Below the pieces are notes generated by a model. The model was not told the DNA's origin. It saw nothing but the letters and a program-made list of their open reading frames with translations, and did not search any database. The translations under genes were made by a program, and so were the position numbers. From Candidatus Dietzia intestinipullorum (GTDB lineage: Bacteria > Actinomycetota > Actinomycetes > Mycobacteriales > Mycobacteriaceae): 64,000 nt of DNA. The first letter of the stretch is position 1. Every line of letters begins with the position of its first letter. Positions 53,526 to 60,048 of this stretch are shown here, piece after piece. The stretch lies in assembly GCA_019119635.1 (NCBI GenBank), contig DWWP01000034.1:80318-144317 (forward strand). Direction: 5' to 3'.

Positions 53526-53987
53526 ATGGGTAGGGTCACCGCCAGCAACACCATCGTCATCGAGGCGCCGATCGCGTCCGTCACCGCGGCGATCGCCGAC
53601 TACGCGCAGGTCCGTCCGCGCATCCTTCCCGAGCCGTTCAGTGCCTACCGGCTGATCGAGGGCGGGCAGGGGCACGGCACCGTCGCGGCGTGGAACCTCC
53701 GGGCCACCAAGAAGCGCAACCGCGACGTCAGGGCGAGCGTGACCGTCGATGACGCCGCCGCGCACTGGTCGCTTGTCGAGAAGGACGAGAACTCGTCCAT
53801 GACCACCACCTACACCGTCCGGGAGTCGGCGTCGGGCGTGCTGGTGGAGATGACCACCTCGTGGGACGGGGCCGGGGGAGTGGGCGGCTTCTTCGAGCGC
53901 ACCTTCGCGCCCGGCGGGCTCAAGAAGATCCAGCACGACCTGCTGTCCAACCTCAAGGGCGACGTCGAGGGGAAGGCCGCGCAGTAG
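53526..53987 (+). CDS. SRPBCC-family protein
   Basis: A 153-residue START/SRPBCC-like (polyketide cyclase-dehydrase) protein. VTASNTIVIEAPIASVTAAIADYAQVRPRILPE is the usual first strand-helix unit. GHGTVAAWNLRATKKRNRDVRASV, a central strand and the C-terminal long helix GGLKKIQHDLLSNLKGDVEGK follow. Binds an unknown hydrophobic ligand. ATG 53526 follows CGAGGAGGA. About 140 bases after the MBL gene, probably independent. Confidence 0.82.
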   Translation: MGRVTASNTIVIEAPIASVTAAIADYAQVRPRILPEPFSAYRLIEGGQGHGTVAAWNLRATKKRNRDVRASVTVDDAAAHWSLVEKDENSSMTTTYTVRESASGVLVEMTTSWDGAGGVGGFFERTFAPGGLKKIQHDLLSNLKGDVEGKAAQ

Positions 53988-54060
53988 TCGGGCCCGCTCG
54001 GGGCGGTCGCCCCGGCAAGGCGGTCGGGGTCCTCAACGTCCCACCATTTAGGGTTCCGGT

Positions 54061-55446
54061 ATGCGGACACACCGTCTTCACAGCTTTCGTACAGTGTCGA
54101 GCATCCTGGTCGCCTCGACGGCGATCATCGCGGGACACGGCATCGCGGCGGGCCAGACAGGCGGCGACTGGACCCAGTACCGCCACACCCACACCAACAA
54201 CACGCACGTGACCTCGGGCCTCGACCAGATCTACAACGGGGCGATCCAGACGGCCAACGAGGTGCGTGCGACGCCGGTCGTCGCCGACGGCAAGATCTTT
54301 GTCGGAAACCACGACAGCGGAGAGCTGCAGGCGTTCGACCTGGCCAGCGGCGACCTGCTGTGGCAGGAGCAGGCGCCCAACTGGGTGCACTCCGAGATGA
54401 TTTATGCGGACGGCCGGATCTTCGTGGGATTCGGCAACCGCTTCTTCGACCCCACCCATCCGGAGGGGATCCGCGGGACCGGCGAGAGCGGTGTGCTCAG
54501 CCTCGACCCGGACACGGGGGAGCAGCAGTGGCGCTTCGACACACCCGGTGAGGTCATGCCGACCCCGGCCGTGGTCGGCGGCGCGGTGTACGCCGTCACC
54601 GGCGACCGGACCCTGTACAAGCTCGACCCGACGACCGGCGACGAGCTCCACACCGCCGACCTCGGACACGTGGTGAGCATGTCCTCGCCGTCGGAACACG
54701 ACGGTGTGCTGTTCTTCGGTGGCGGCGCCCCGGCGCCGTACACGTTCTTCGCCTACGACACGGCAGAGGATGAGATGGCCTGGGAGGCGGAGTTCCCCGA
54801 GTTCAACCGCGGGCTGGACGACGTGCCGCCGGCGGTCGACGAGGGACTCGTTGTCACCACCGCCAACCGCGCCCTCTTTCCCGGGATCGCCGGGCCACGC
54901 GAGACGCACACGATCGTGGCGATCGACGAGCAGTCCGGTCAGGAGCGGTGGCGGCACGACATCGGCACGGGGCCCGCACCCACCAACAACCGCTCCGGGG
55001 CGCCGACCATCTCCGACGGGGTGGTCTACGTCGGCAGCCCCACCATGAGCGCCGCGTACGCCTACGACCTGCACACGGGCGACCAGCTGTGGCGCAACCC
55101 GATCGGCGCGATCAAGGGCGCACCCGTGATCGACGGAGAGGACGCGTACTTCTCGACCACCGCCGGTGACGTCTACCGCCTCGACACCCGCTCGGGCGAG
55201 ATCACCGGGAAGCTGGGACTCGAGGGCGCACTGGCGCCGGCCGGGCCGACTATCGTCGACGATTCACTGATGGTCCCCAGCCAGAGCCGTAACGTCTACG
55301 TGACCCCGCTGGACGAGTTCCCCGCCGCATCGGCACCGGAGGCGCCGGCCGGCAGCCTCGGCTCGTCACCCGATCCGCTGGGCTCTGCGGAGACGGTCGC
55401 GGGATCGCTCGGCGCGGAGACCGGGTCCTTCGATCCGGCCTACTGA
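54061..55446 (+). CDS. secreted PQQ-type beta-propeller repeat protein
   Basis: A 461-residue exported protein with a signal peptide ending near GHGIAAGQ. It has about seven beta-propeller blades of the PQQ/quinoprotein kind, each built as 'VYVG...YDLxTGxxLWR': KIFVGNHDSGELQAFDLASGDLLW, AVYAVTGDRTLYKLDPTTGDEL, VVYVGSPTMSAAYAYDLHTGDQLW, AYFSTTAGDVYRLDTRSGEI. I cannot pick out dehydrogenase active-site residues, so a scaffold or BamB-like binding role is as likely as an enzyme. A Ser/Gly/Ala-rich tail ends it. Last chromosomal gene before the tRNA remnant. Confidence 0.85.
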   Translation: MRTHRLHSFRTVSSILVASTAIIAGHGIAAGQTGGDWTQYRHTHTNNTHVTSGLDQIYNGAIQTANEVRATPVVADGKIFVGNHDSGELQAFDLASGDLLWQEQAPNWVHSEMIYADGRIFVGFGNRFFDPTHPEGIRGTGESGVLSLDPDTGEQQWRFDTPGEVMPTPAVVGGAVYAVTGDRTLYKLDPTTGDELHTADLGHVVSMSSPSEHDGVLFFGGGAPAPYTFFAYDTAEDEMAWEAEFPEFNRGLDDVPPAVDEGLVVTTANRALFPGIAGPRETHTIVAIDEQSGQERWRHDIGTGPAPTNNRSGAPTISDGVVYVGSPTMSAAYAYDLHTGDQLWRNPIGAIKGAPVIDGEDAYFSTTAGDVYRLDTRSGEITGKLGLEGALAPAGPTIVDDSLMVPSQSRNVYVTPLDEFPAASAPEAPAGSLGSSPDPLGSAETVAGSLGAETGSFDPAY

Positions 55447-55469
55447 CCCACGCGGATCCGTCCGCAGTC

Positions 55470-55507
55470 GCGGCCCCGGGGCAGTCCCGGGGCAGTCCCG
55501 GGGCCGC
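55470..55507 (+). terminator. terminator of the beta-propeller gene, with internal triplet repeat
   Basis: GCGGCCCCGGG (55470-55480) pairs perfectly with CCCGGGGCCGC (55497-55507). The stem is built from three tandem copies of an 11-base unit CCCGGGGCAGT, the last incomplete. Confidence 0.65.
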
Positions 55508-55518
55508 CTGTAGGTGAA

Positions 55519-55563
55519 TGGTGCCCCCGGTCGGACTCGAACCGACACTGGACGGGTTTTGAA
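55519..55563 (-). other. 3'-half tRNA remnant, putative attachment site
   Basis: On the minus strand this reads as the 3' half of a class I tRNA: an anticodon-loop end (TTCAAAA), a 3' anticodon strand, a 5-base variable region, a perfect T-arm (GTCGG, loop TTCGAGT, CCGAC), the 3' acceptor strand CGGGGGC and then ACCA. The matching 5' acceptor strand (GCCCCCG) and a D-arm are missing upstream. The 5' anticodon strand pairs at only three positions. That is the pattern left when an integrase recombines in an anticodon loop. Coding DNA of different composition begins on its 5' side. Confidence 0.65.
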
Positions 55564-55961
55564 TCCGACCTAGGGGTGTTGTCCCTGGTCGGGGAGTCAT
55601 GACTGTTCAAGTCGATAACACTTCTACCTGCGGAAACTTATGAATGGTTATTGGCGGGTGCGGTGCTCGGCTGGCTTTCCTGCGTACTCTCTGCGTACCG
55701 GAGTCTTCCCTGAGGTGCTGACGCCTGCAGCGCCGGGGAGCCTACGGAGACCGTGATCACCCTCCTGCAAAGCCGTGCGTCAATCGCGGGTCTAGGTCGC
55801 TGTCTCGGGCTGCGGTCCCTGACCGATTCGCCTCGATCAGAATCAACTCGCAGAGGGCTGCGATAGTTTTCGGGCAGACGAGGCGAGACGCCCTTCGTCG
55901 CGACGTACCGCCGTCCCACAGCAGAATGCCAAGAACCCCATTCGATGACTAAGGAGCCCCC
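55564..55961. other. 398-bp gap inside the element end, no supported gene
   Basis: An open frame on the minus strand (55638-55919) has atypical composition, no clear ribosome-binding site and no recognisable domain, so I leave it out. A TGCGTAC direct repeat (in TGCGTACTCTCTGCGTACC) occurs near 55680-55698; such short repeats next to an att site could be arm-type binding sites, but this is untested. Confidence 0.3.
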
Positions 55962-56522
55962 TTGCGTAAGCGCCTAATCGTTCTCTCTGCTGCGGTCCTC
56001 TGTGCAGCTGCGGGCTGTGCTACCGACGACAGCACCGACGCTGCCGAAGCCACGACCGCCACCACCTCGAGTGCCACCACGGCCACCTCAGCAACGGCCC
56101 AGAACGACGGCCCCGAGGTCGTGGAGATTGGGACCGAGCACGAGATCCCGTGCTCCGCCAGCGACGCGACTACGTGCATGACCTTCACTGTCACCGACGT
56201 CCGCACTAACGTCCCGTGCGACAGCCTGCAGAAGGACCAGGCCATCGCTATGGACTTCGAGGTGACGATGCCTGCGGGGGCCGATTCGTTGTTCACGTCC
56301 CCGTTCCGGTCGTTCCCGTGGTCGACCTACTCGAGCACAGACGAGTTCAACCGGGCACAGACCGCGATGTGCAACGGCGACTCGAGCGTGCTGAACGTGA
56401 TGGCGGAGTTCCCAGGCGGAAACACGAAGGCCACGGTTTACCTTGATGCTCCGACCGATGTACGGGCGGTGGTCTTCGAGCCGGAGGACGACCAGATGTT
56501 CCTGATCGAGACCGGGGCCTGA
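55962..56522 (+). CDS. element-encoded lipoprotein with a DUF4352-like domain
   Basis: A 186-residue lipoprotein starting at TTG 55962, five bases after AAGGAG. Signal peptide RKRLIVLSAAVLCAAAGC with lipobox AAAGC (Cys about residue 19), then a Thr/Ala/Ser linker to about residue 48. A beta-sandwich-like domain follows with an internal cysteine pair around CSASDATTC and later CDSL and CNGD. The layout resembles DUF4352/telokin-like surface lipoproteins. A second lipoprotein of the same design is encoded at 60049. Function unknown; surface exposure suggests contact with phage, hosts or the medium. Confidence 0.75.
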   Translation: MRKRLIVLSAAVLCAAAGCATDDSTDAAEATTATTSSATTATSATAQNDGPEVVEIGTEHEIPCSASDATTCMTFTVTDVRTNVPCDSLQKDQAIAMDFEVTMPAGADSLFTSPFRSFPWSTYSSTDEFNRAQTAMCNGDSSVLNVMAEFPGGNTKATVYLDAPTDVRAVVFEPEDDQMFLIETGA

Positions 56523-57000
56523 CAGTTGGGGGCGGCGGTGCAGAGTGAGCGCGTTCAGGTCTCGAGAATGGGCCCGAACCGCTGGAACTGAAGCGATGTC
56601 CAGGCGGAGACGGCGTGAATCGTTCCGGAGCTTTCATCGAGAAATCAGGCACGTTTCGTGGGGGTCCGGCCCGCGTCGCTTCTGCCCATCGGGAACTGGT
56701 TCGCCACTGCACGTCCGTGAGCCACGCTGGGAGGCGAATGCCGCGGGAGCCCGGCTGACCCCTTCGAAGCTCGGCCTTGGGGAAATTCGCGTGAATGGCG
56801 GCGTTCCGTACCGCGAGGAAGTCCTTGATGTCCGATCAGTAGAGTCGTATGCGCTGGTCAGGGGGTGTGTTCAGGGTCGAGATGAGGGCTGGTGGCTCTA
56901 TCGTGGCTTAGCGGGCATGACGAAGCTCCCGCCGCCGCCGGATGTCAGTCTGCCGAAGTTGTCGGGTGCCATTCGTCAGGCCGTGACGGCGGCGAGCAGT
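56523..57000. other. 478-bp stretch without a supported gene
   Basis: A plus-strand open frame (from 56545) runs on into antisense of the zinc-ribbon-like gene at 57001-57480. It has no ribosome-binding site or recognisable fold. I see no hairpin with a T-tract. Likely the decayed or regulatory tail of the tiny-gene operon. Confidence 0.3.
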
Positions 57001-57480
57001 TCAGCGTTGTGCTCGTCGCAGTTCCGAACGGAGCCCTCGTTTCGCCCTCTGATCTGGCCGGAGCTGGCTGCCCGTTTGTCCATGATCGCGCCTCAAGTTG
57101 TGCTGGTACAGATTGACGGTCCAGTAGATGTGTTCGCAGGTGTCGCAGAGGTGCTGGGTGGTCGGGTGCGTATGGAAGTGGGGACGGTCCAGCAGGTAGT
57201 CCTCGCCACACTGGGCACACTCATAGAGCGCCCCGAGGGCTCCACCTTCTGAAGTGAAAGCATCCTTCTGGAGCTGTTCCTTTTCCCGCTGCCGTGCGTT
57301 GTGCTCGGCCCCCCTCCGCTTATAGGTGAGCCAGGCATCCGTAGCCCTTGCCTTGCAGGGCTCGCACATTATGCGAGGGCCGGGGAGCAGGTGCTTCTTG
57401 GTGCCAGCCGGGACGATGGCATCGCACTCCTTGCTTTCGCACCTCTGGTCGTGCTCTGTTTCAAACCTGTAGTCGCTCAT
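57001..57480 (-). CDS. hypothetical protein with multiple Cys-pair (zinc-binding-like) motifs
   Basis: A 159-residue protein. Cysteine pairs CESKEC, CEPC, then CAQC and CDTC in a second cluster with histidines HFHTHPTTQH give two probable zinc-ribbon-like knuckles (residues about 14-42 and 88-115), separated by a charged helix (RGAEHNARQREKEQLQKDAF). The C-terminus is arginine-rich. ATG 57480 follows GGGGAG and overlaps the stop of the preceding small gene. Last gene of the minus-strand operon. Nucleic-acid binding is likely; no family recognised. Confidence 0.7.
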   Translation of the reverse strand: MSDYRFETEHDQRCESKECDAIVPAGTKKHLLPGPRIMCEPCKARATDAWLTYKRRGAEHNARQREKEQLQKDAFTSEGGALGALYECAQCGEDYLLDRPHFHTHPTTQHLCDTCEHIYWTVNLYQHNLRRDHGQTGSQLRPDQRAKRGLRSELRRAQR

Positions 57481-57677
57481 GCTTCTCCCCTAGAGCTGAA
57501 CATGCTCTCGACCATCGCTTCACCGATGATCTTATTTATTTCGTCGTACTCGTAGATGGACTCTCGCAGGACAAAGCCTGCCGAGACGTGCGCAGGGTGG
57601 GGGATGTGCACAGAGACAGCATAAGCGATCCCGGTTGTGCTGGCGCATTGATCTGGGGCGCTGCGTGGGTGGTCCAT
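57477..57677 (-). CDS. tiny element protein with RESIYEYDEI motif
   Basis: A 66-residue protein whose stop overlaps the ATG of the next gene by 4 bases. The C-terminal half (GFVLRESIYEYDEINKIIGEAMVESMF) is plausible amphipathic sequence. It shares the 'RE-x-[IV]-Y-E-Y' pattern with the gene just upstream in the operon. The start is uncertain; ATG 57677 has only a weak site. No known family. Confidence 0.5.
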   Translation of the reverse strand: MDHPRSAPDQCASTTGIAYAVSVHIPHPAHVSAGFVLRESIYEYDEINKIIGEAMVESMFSSRGEA

Positions 57678-57695
57678 TCGTCCAGCGCAACCGGA

Positions 57696-57842
57696 CTACT
57701 TGAGTGCATCGAGGCAGCGCAAGTCAGAGGGGTGCGAATCCGGGCCGAGGTCTGCTGGCTCGTTGTACGCCGGTTGCTCGGGGGGCCGGTAGACGTCGGC
57801 GTACTCGTAGACGAACTCTCTCGGGATCGGGGTGACCTCCAC
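57696..57842 (-). CDS. tiny element protein with REFVYEYADVY motif
   Basis: A 48-residue reading frame from GTG 57842 (AGCGGGA upstream) to TAG 57696. It begins VEVTPIPREFVYEYADVYRP and continues with a proline-rich stretch. It starts 12 bases after the stop of the preceding gene and ends 18 bases before the next. The motif REFVYEYADV parallels RESIYEYDEI of the next gene, suggesting duplication. Confidence 0.45.
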   Translation of the reverse strand: MEVTPIPREFVYEYADVYRPPEQPAYNEPADLGPDSHPSDLRCLDALK

Positions 57843-57854
57843 TCCCGCTGTATG

Positions 57855-58130
57855 TCAGAGAACAAGCTGGTCGAGCGGTGTGCTTAGGGTCAGCTTGAGG
57901 GCTCGTGGCACTATTGCGGCTCTTCTCCCGCGCTTCCCGCTCTTCTCGCCTCCTAGTGTTCCTGATCTTGTAGGAAACAGGTGGCGGATCAGCTCTCCCG
58001 TGTGAACCGACCCGTAGTGCCCCTGGGCCTTCTTTATCGTGGTTACGCCTGCGGGACTGGAGTGCTTGCTGATGTCGTTGACCTCGTGCTGGAAGGTCTC
58101 TATGTAGATGACGAGCTCCTTCGGGGTCAT
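57855..58130 (-). CDS. tiny element protein MTPKELVIYIETF...
   Basis: A 91-residue protein. The N-terminal half MTPKELVIYIETFQHEVNDI followed by SKHSSPAGVTTIKKAQGHYG and GELIRHLFPT looks like a real fold. The last 35 residues are basic (GGEKSGKRGRRAA). ATG 58130 overlaps the end of the broken gene upstream (ACATGA) and has GGAG at short distance. The 'KEL-VIYIE' opening faintly echoes the RE-x-VYEY motifs of the two genes that follow. Unknown function. Confidence 0.55.
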   Translation of the reverse strand: MTPKELVIYIETFQHEVNDISKHSSPAGVTTIKKAQGHYGSVHTGELIRHLFPTRSGTLGGEKSGKRGRRAAIVPRALKLTLSTPLDQLVL

Positions 58131-58790
58131 GTGCTCCAGGGGTCTGCCGATCCTGCCCTCGTACGTGTCTCACTGGGACTGGTCTGGACCCTCCAGGTGC
58201 CCCGTTGGCGTCCCCTCGGGGGTCGCCTGGAGTTCGGGGGCCCGGAGGCCCATCGAGGCGCAGGGTGGGACCCTGGCCCTCTGATCGCCATGATCGCCTC
58301 GGTGGCCCACAGGCGACCTCCGTTGCGCTCAGCGAAGCTCAGGGCCACCGAGGGGGTCGTAGGCCACTACATACGATCCGGGGCTGCCCCGCCTCGCACG
58401 AGGACCACTGGAGCTTCCGGTCGGTCGGCACGCTTGCCGTCACGAGTGAACCTCGCCTGACGGAAAAAGTCGACCCAGTCCTCCTGGGACAAGTACGCCT
58501 CGGGTGCATCGGGGCCGGTCCAGCTTTGTAGAAGGGCCTCGGTGAAGCTCTCGCAGGTTAGGTCGGGAACGACTGCCTCGAAGATGTAGGGGAGGTAGTC
58601 GCGCCCCACCCTGGCGGTGAGGGTCTCCCAGTCGGTCTCACCGTGCTCGATAGCGCCGAGGGCCTGGGGGAGGGTGTAGATCCTCCCGTCATCGCGGGGT
58701 GTCGAACACAGTGGTCTTCCACTCCGTGAACTCGTCGTAGGACATCCGGTTCATGTTTTCGCGAAAGAGGGACTCGACGTCGGGGTTCAT
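58127..58790 (-). pseudogene. broken hypothetical gene (frameshift plus in-frame amber)
   Basis: Three pieces join into one plausible protein. ATG 58790, behind a GAGGGGGG site, opens 33 residues (MNPDVESLFRENMNRMSYDE..., ending VFDTPR) to TGA 58689. Skipping one base in the C-run at about 58695-58698 continues as DDGRIYTLPQALGAIEHG, then YLSQEDWVDFFRQARFTRDG and PVVLVRGGAAPDRM. There a TAG (about 58367-58369) stands where TGG would give MWWPT, after which SVALSFAERNGGRLWATEA continues in the same frame to 58127. The 'YLS-x-x-W...RG...A-x-x-FA-x-R' pattern is common in uncharacterised actinobacterial and phage proteins. Two lesions argue for decay; recoding is the alternative. Confidence 0.6.
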
Positions 58791-58927
58791 CGCGCACCCC
58801 CCTCGGGGATGATGCGGCGGTATTCCACGAGCTGCTCGATGCCATCGAGGTCGACCACGATGCGACGACGCGTGCCAGCCAGTGACGGTGTTGGAGAGGG
58901 ACTAGGAATCGCGGGTCTTATATCCAT
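58787..58927 (-). CDS. tiny element protein (46 residues)
   Basis: ATG 58927 with GAGG five bases upstream opens 46 codons: a Pro/Ser N-terminus, then TRRRIVVDLDGIEQLVEYRR and IIPEGGAR. The stop overlaps the ATG at 58790 (ATGA), and its start overlaps the end of the upstream gene. The strand-helix look of RRIVVDLDGIEQLVEY would suit a small DNA-binding or antitoxin-like fold, but this is speculative. Confidence 0.55.
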   Translation of the reverse strand: MDIRPAIPSPSPTPSLAGTRRRIVVDLDGIEQLVEYRRIIPEGGAR

Positions 58928-59130
58928 CGGACCTCTTCCCTCCAGTCAGTACTGCTCTGGAGTCTCCCCTCGGTATCCCTCTCAGCTCCACGGACATTCC
59001 TCGGAGTGAACTTTGCGCTGGGGGCAGTCCTCACTGTTGGTGAAGCCTTCTCAGACTTTCCCACCTTTGTTCTCGCCATACGGATTCTCGATTCCCGAGC
59101 CTCTCGTACCTTCCATTCCTGATCTTCCAT
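58918..59130 (-). CDS. tiny basic element protein (70 residues), first gene of the operon
   Basis: ATG 59130 has an ideal AGGAGG site six bases upstream. The protein is highly charged (MEDQEWKVREARESRIRMAR, later KVGKSEKAS and REEVRWI) and probably helical at the N-terminus. It overlaps the next gene by 10 bases. The leader on this strand contains TATACA about 35 bases upstream of the start as a possible -10. Unknown function. Confidence 0.6.
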   Translation of the reverse strand: MEDQEWKVREARESRIRMARTKVGKSEKASPTVRTAPSAKFTPRNVRGAERDTEGRLQSSTDWREEVRWI

Positions 59131-59204
59131 TGTGATCCTCCTGTTTCATCTCAACTTCTTTGTGTTTGTATACTCCGGTAATGGAAGGGAGAGAGAAGTG
59201 TCCT

Positions 59205-59940
59205 TGCTTTAAGAGGAACACAACTCTCTCACCAGGTACATCCGTATAAAGGAGCCGGTGTCGATTGTGTGGACTACGGGTATTACTCGCTTGTCCCAGG
59301 ACCGGAAAGTTCTACTAGGTACGCATCAGATGGGATGCCCCTGGGCTTGTCGGGTCTGCCTTCTATATAAGCAAGCCGCCCTAGTAGAGCGACGCAGTGC
59401 CCGAAGGGTTCACGGTGCCTGCTAGTTGATCTAGTGGTTCACCCTGTACCGCTGTACGGACACGCGGAAAGCGTTCCCATCTTACGGGCGATCTTCTCTT
59501 CGGCTGTTAACCGATAGGACCCTTGAGGCGGTGTCTCTCCGTTGCCAAGAACTGTACGGGTCGCTTCGGCGAAAGTCACCTGCGAATATCGGTCTTTTCC
59601 CCGACTTTCTCAAGAAAGATGTGACCTTGGGGTAACCCGGTCCCATGGCGGTATCCGCCAGAGGCTTAGAAGGGAAACCAGAGCGCCTTTTCTGCAAACT
59701 CTTCGGAAAGGTAGTAGGTGAAACTTTCCCAATAAGACTTGGCGAATGTCCCCGAAGTCCTGATAGAGGTCACCGGGCCCCTGGGAGGGCTGCTTCTACG
59801 GGAAAGATGGGGGAGAGGCATCCCCTCGGCCGCCCTGACCCGAAGGGTGGGCCACGGGAGGATCTAGTGGGCGTCCACAGGACCACAGCGAAACATGCAC
59901 CTATCCACTACGCCTTGGCAACTGGGGGCAGGTAAGTGGT
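59205..59940 (+). ncRNA. candidate large structured RNA of the mobile element
   Basis: Gene-free in both strands yet dense in pairing. (1) TCTACTAGG 59311-59319 with CCTAGTAGA 59380-59388 closes a junction holding hairpins GCATC/GATGC (59323-59338) and GGCTTGT/GCAAGCC (59344-59377). (2) CCGGT about 59254 pairs with ACCGG about 59301. (3) CTAG-TTGAT-CTAG sits inside AGGGT/ACCCT near 59405-59445. (4) TCGC-TTCG-GCGA is at 59561-59572. (5) GTCAC 59575 with GTGAC 59621 encloses CTTTC-TCAA-GAAAG. (6) GGG-GTAA-CCC is at 59629-59638, GGCGG-TAT-CCGCC at 59648, GGAAAG/CTTTCC about 59704-59728, and GTGG/GTCC/GGAC/CCAC about 59868-59885. (7) CCACT/AGTGG is near 59906-59938. Plus strand is favoured by UUCG and GUAA loops, though CCGAAG sites leave doubt. 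Ends approximate; class unknown. Confidence 0.45.
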
Positions 59941-60048
59941 TCTAGAGCGATTCCTGTGTCCTTGTCGGACGCTTCGTGCACGCTTTAGGGCAGCAGTGCT
60001 CGCGCATAGGCACGTTTTGACTGGGCGACGACCTCGGAAGGCTCAACT

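Noticed and set aside
55519..55605. Intact tRNA-Leu(CAA) on the minus strand
   Set aside because: The loop reads TTCAAAA, but the variable region is short (class I), the 5' acceptor strand and D-arm are missing, and the anticodon stem pairs at only three positions.
55519..55900. 3' end of tmRNA (ssrA)
   Set aside because: tmRNA begins with GG and ends with a matching acceptor; the acceptor here would need a GCCCCCG start, and no tag-peptide frame or tmRNA domains are visible.
55638..55919. 93-codon open frame on the minus strand
   Set aside because: No ribosome-binding site, arginine/serine-rich shadow composition and no recognisable integrase or excisionase features.
56545..57252. 235-codon plus-strand open frame
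   Set aside because: The second half is antisense to the convincing Cys-pair gene at 57001-57480, with no ribosome-binding site and no domain.
58558..58845. 95-codon minus-strand frame overlapping the broken gene
   Set aside because: Ser/Arg/Pro-rich shadow composition; the other two frames give coherent protein sequence on either side of the frameshift.
59645..59935. 96-codon plus-strand open frame inside the structured region
   Set aside because: No ribosome-binding site, composition unlike neighbouring genes, and the stretch is better explained by RNA helices.
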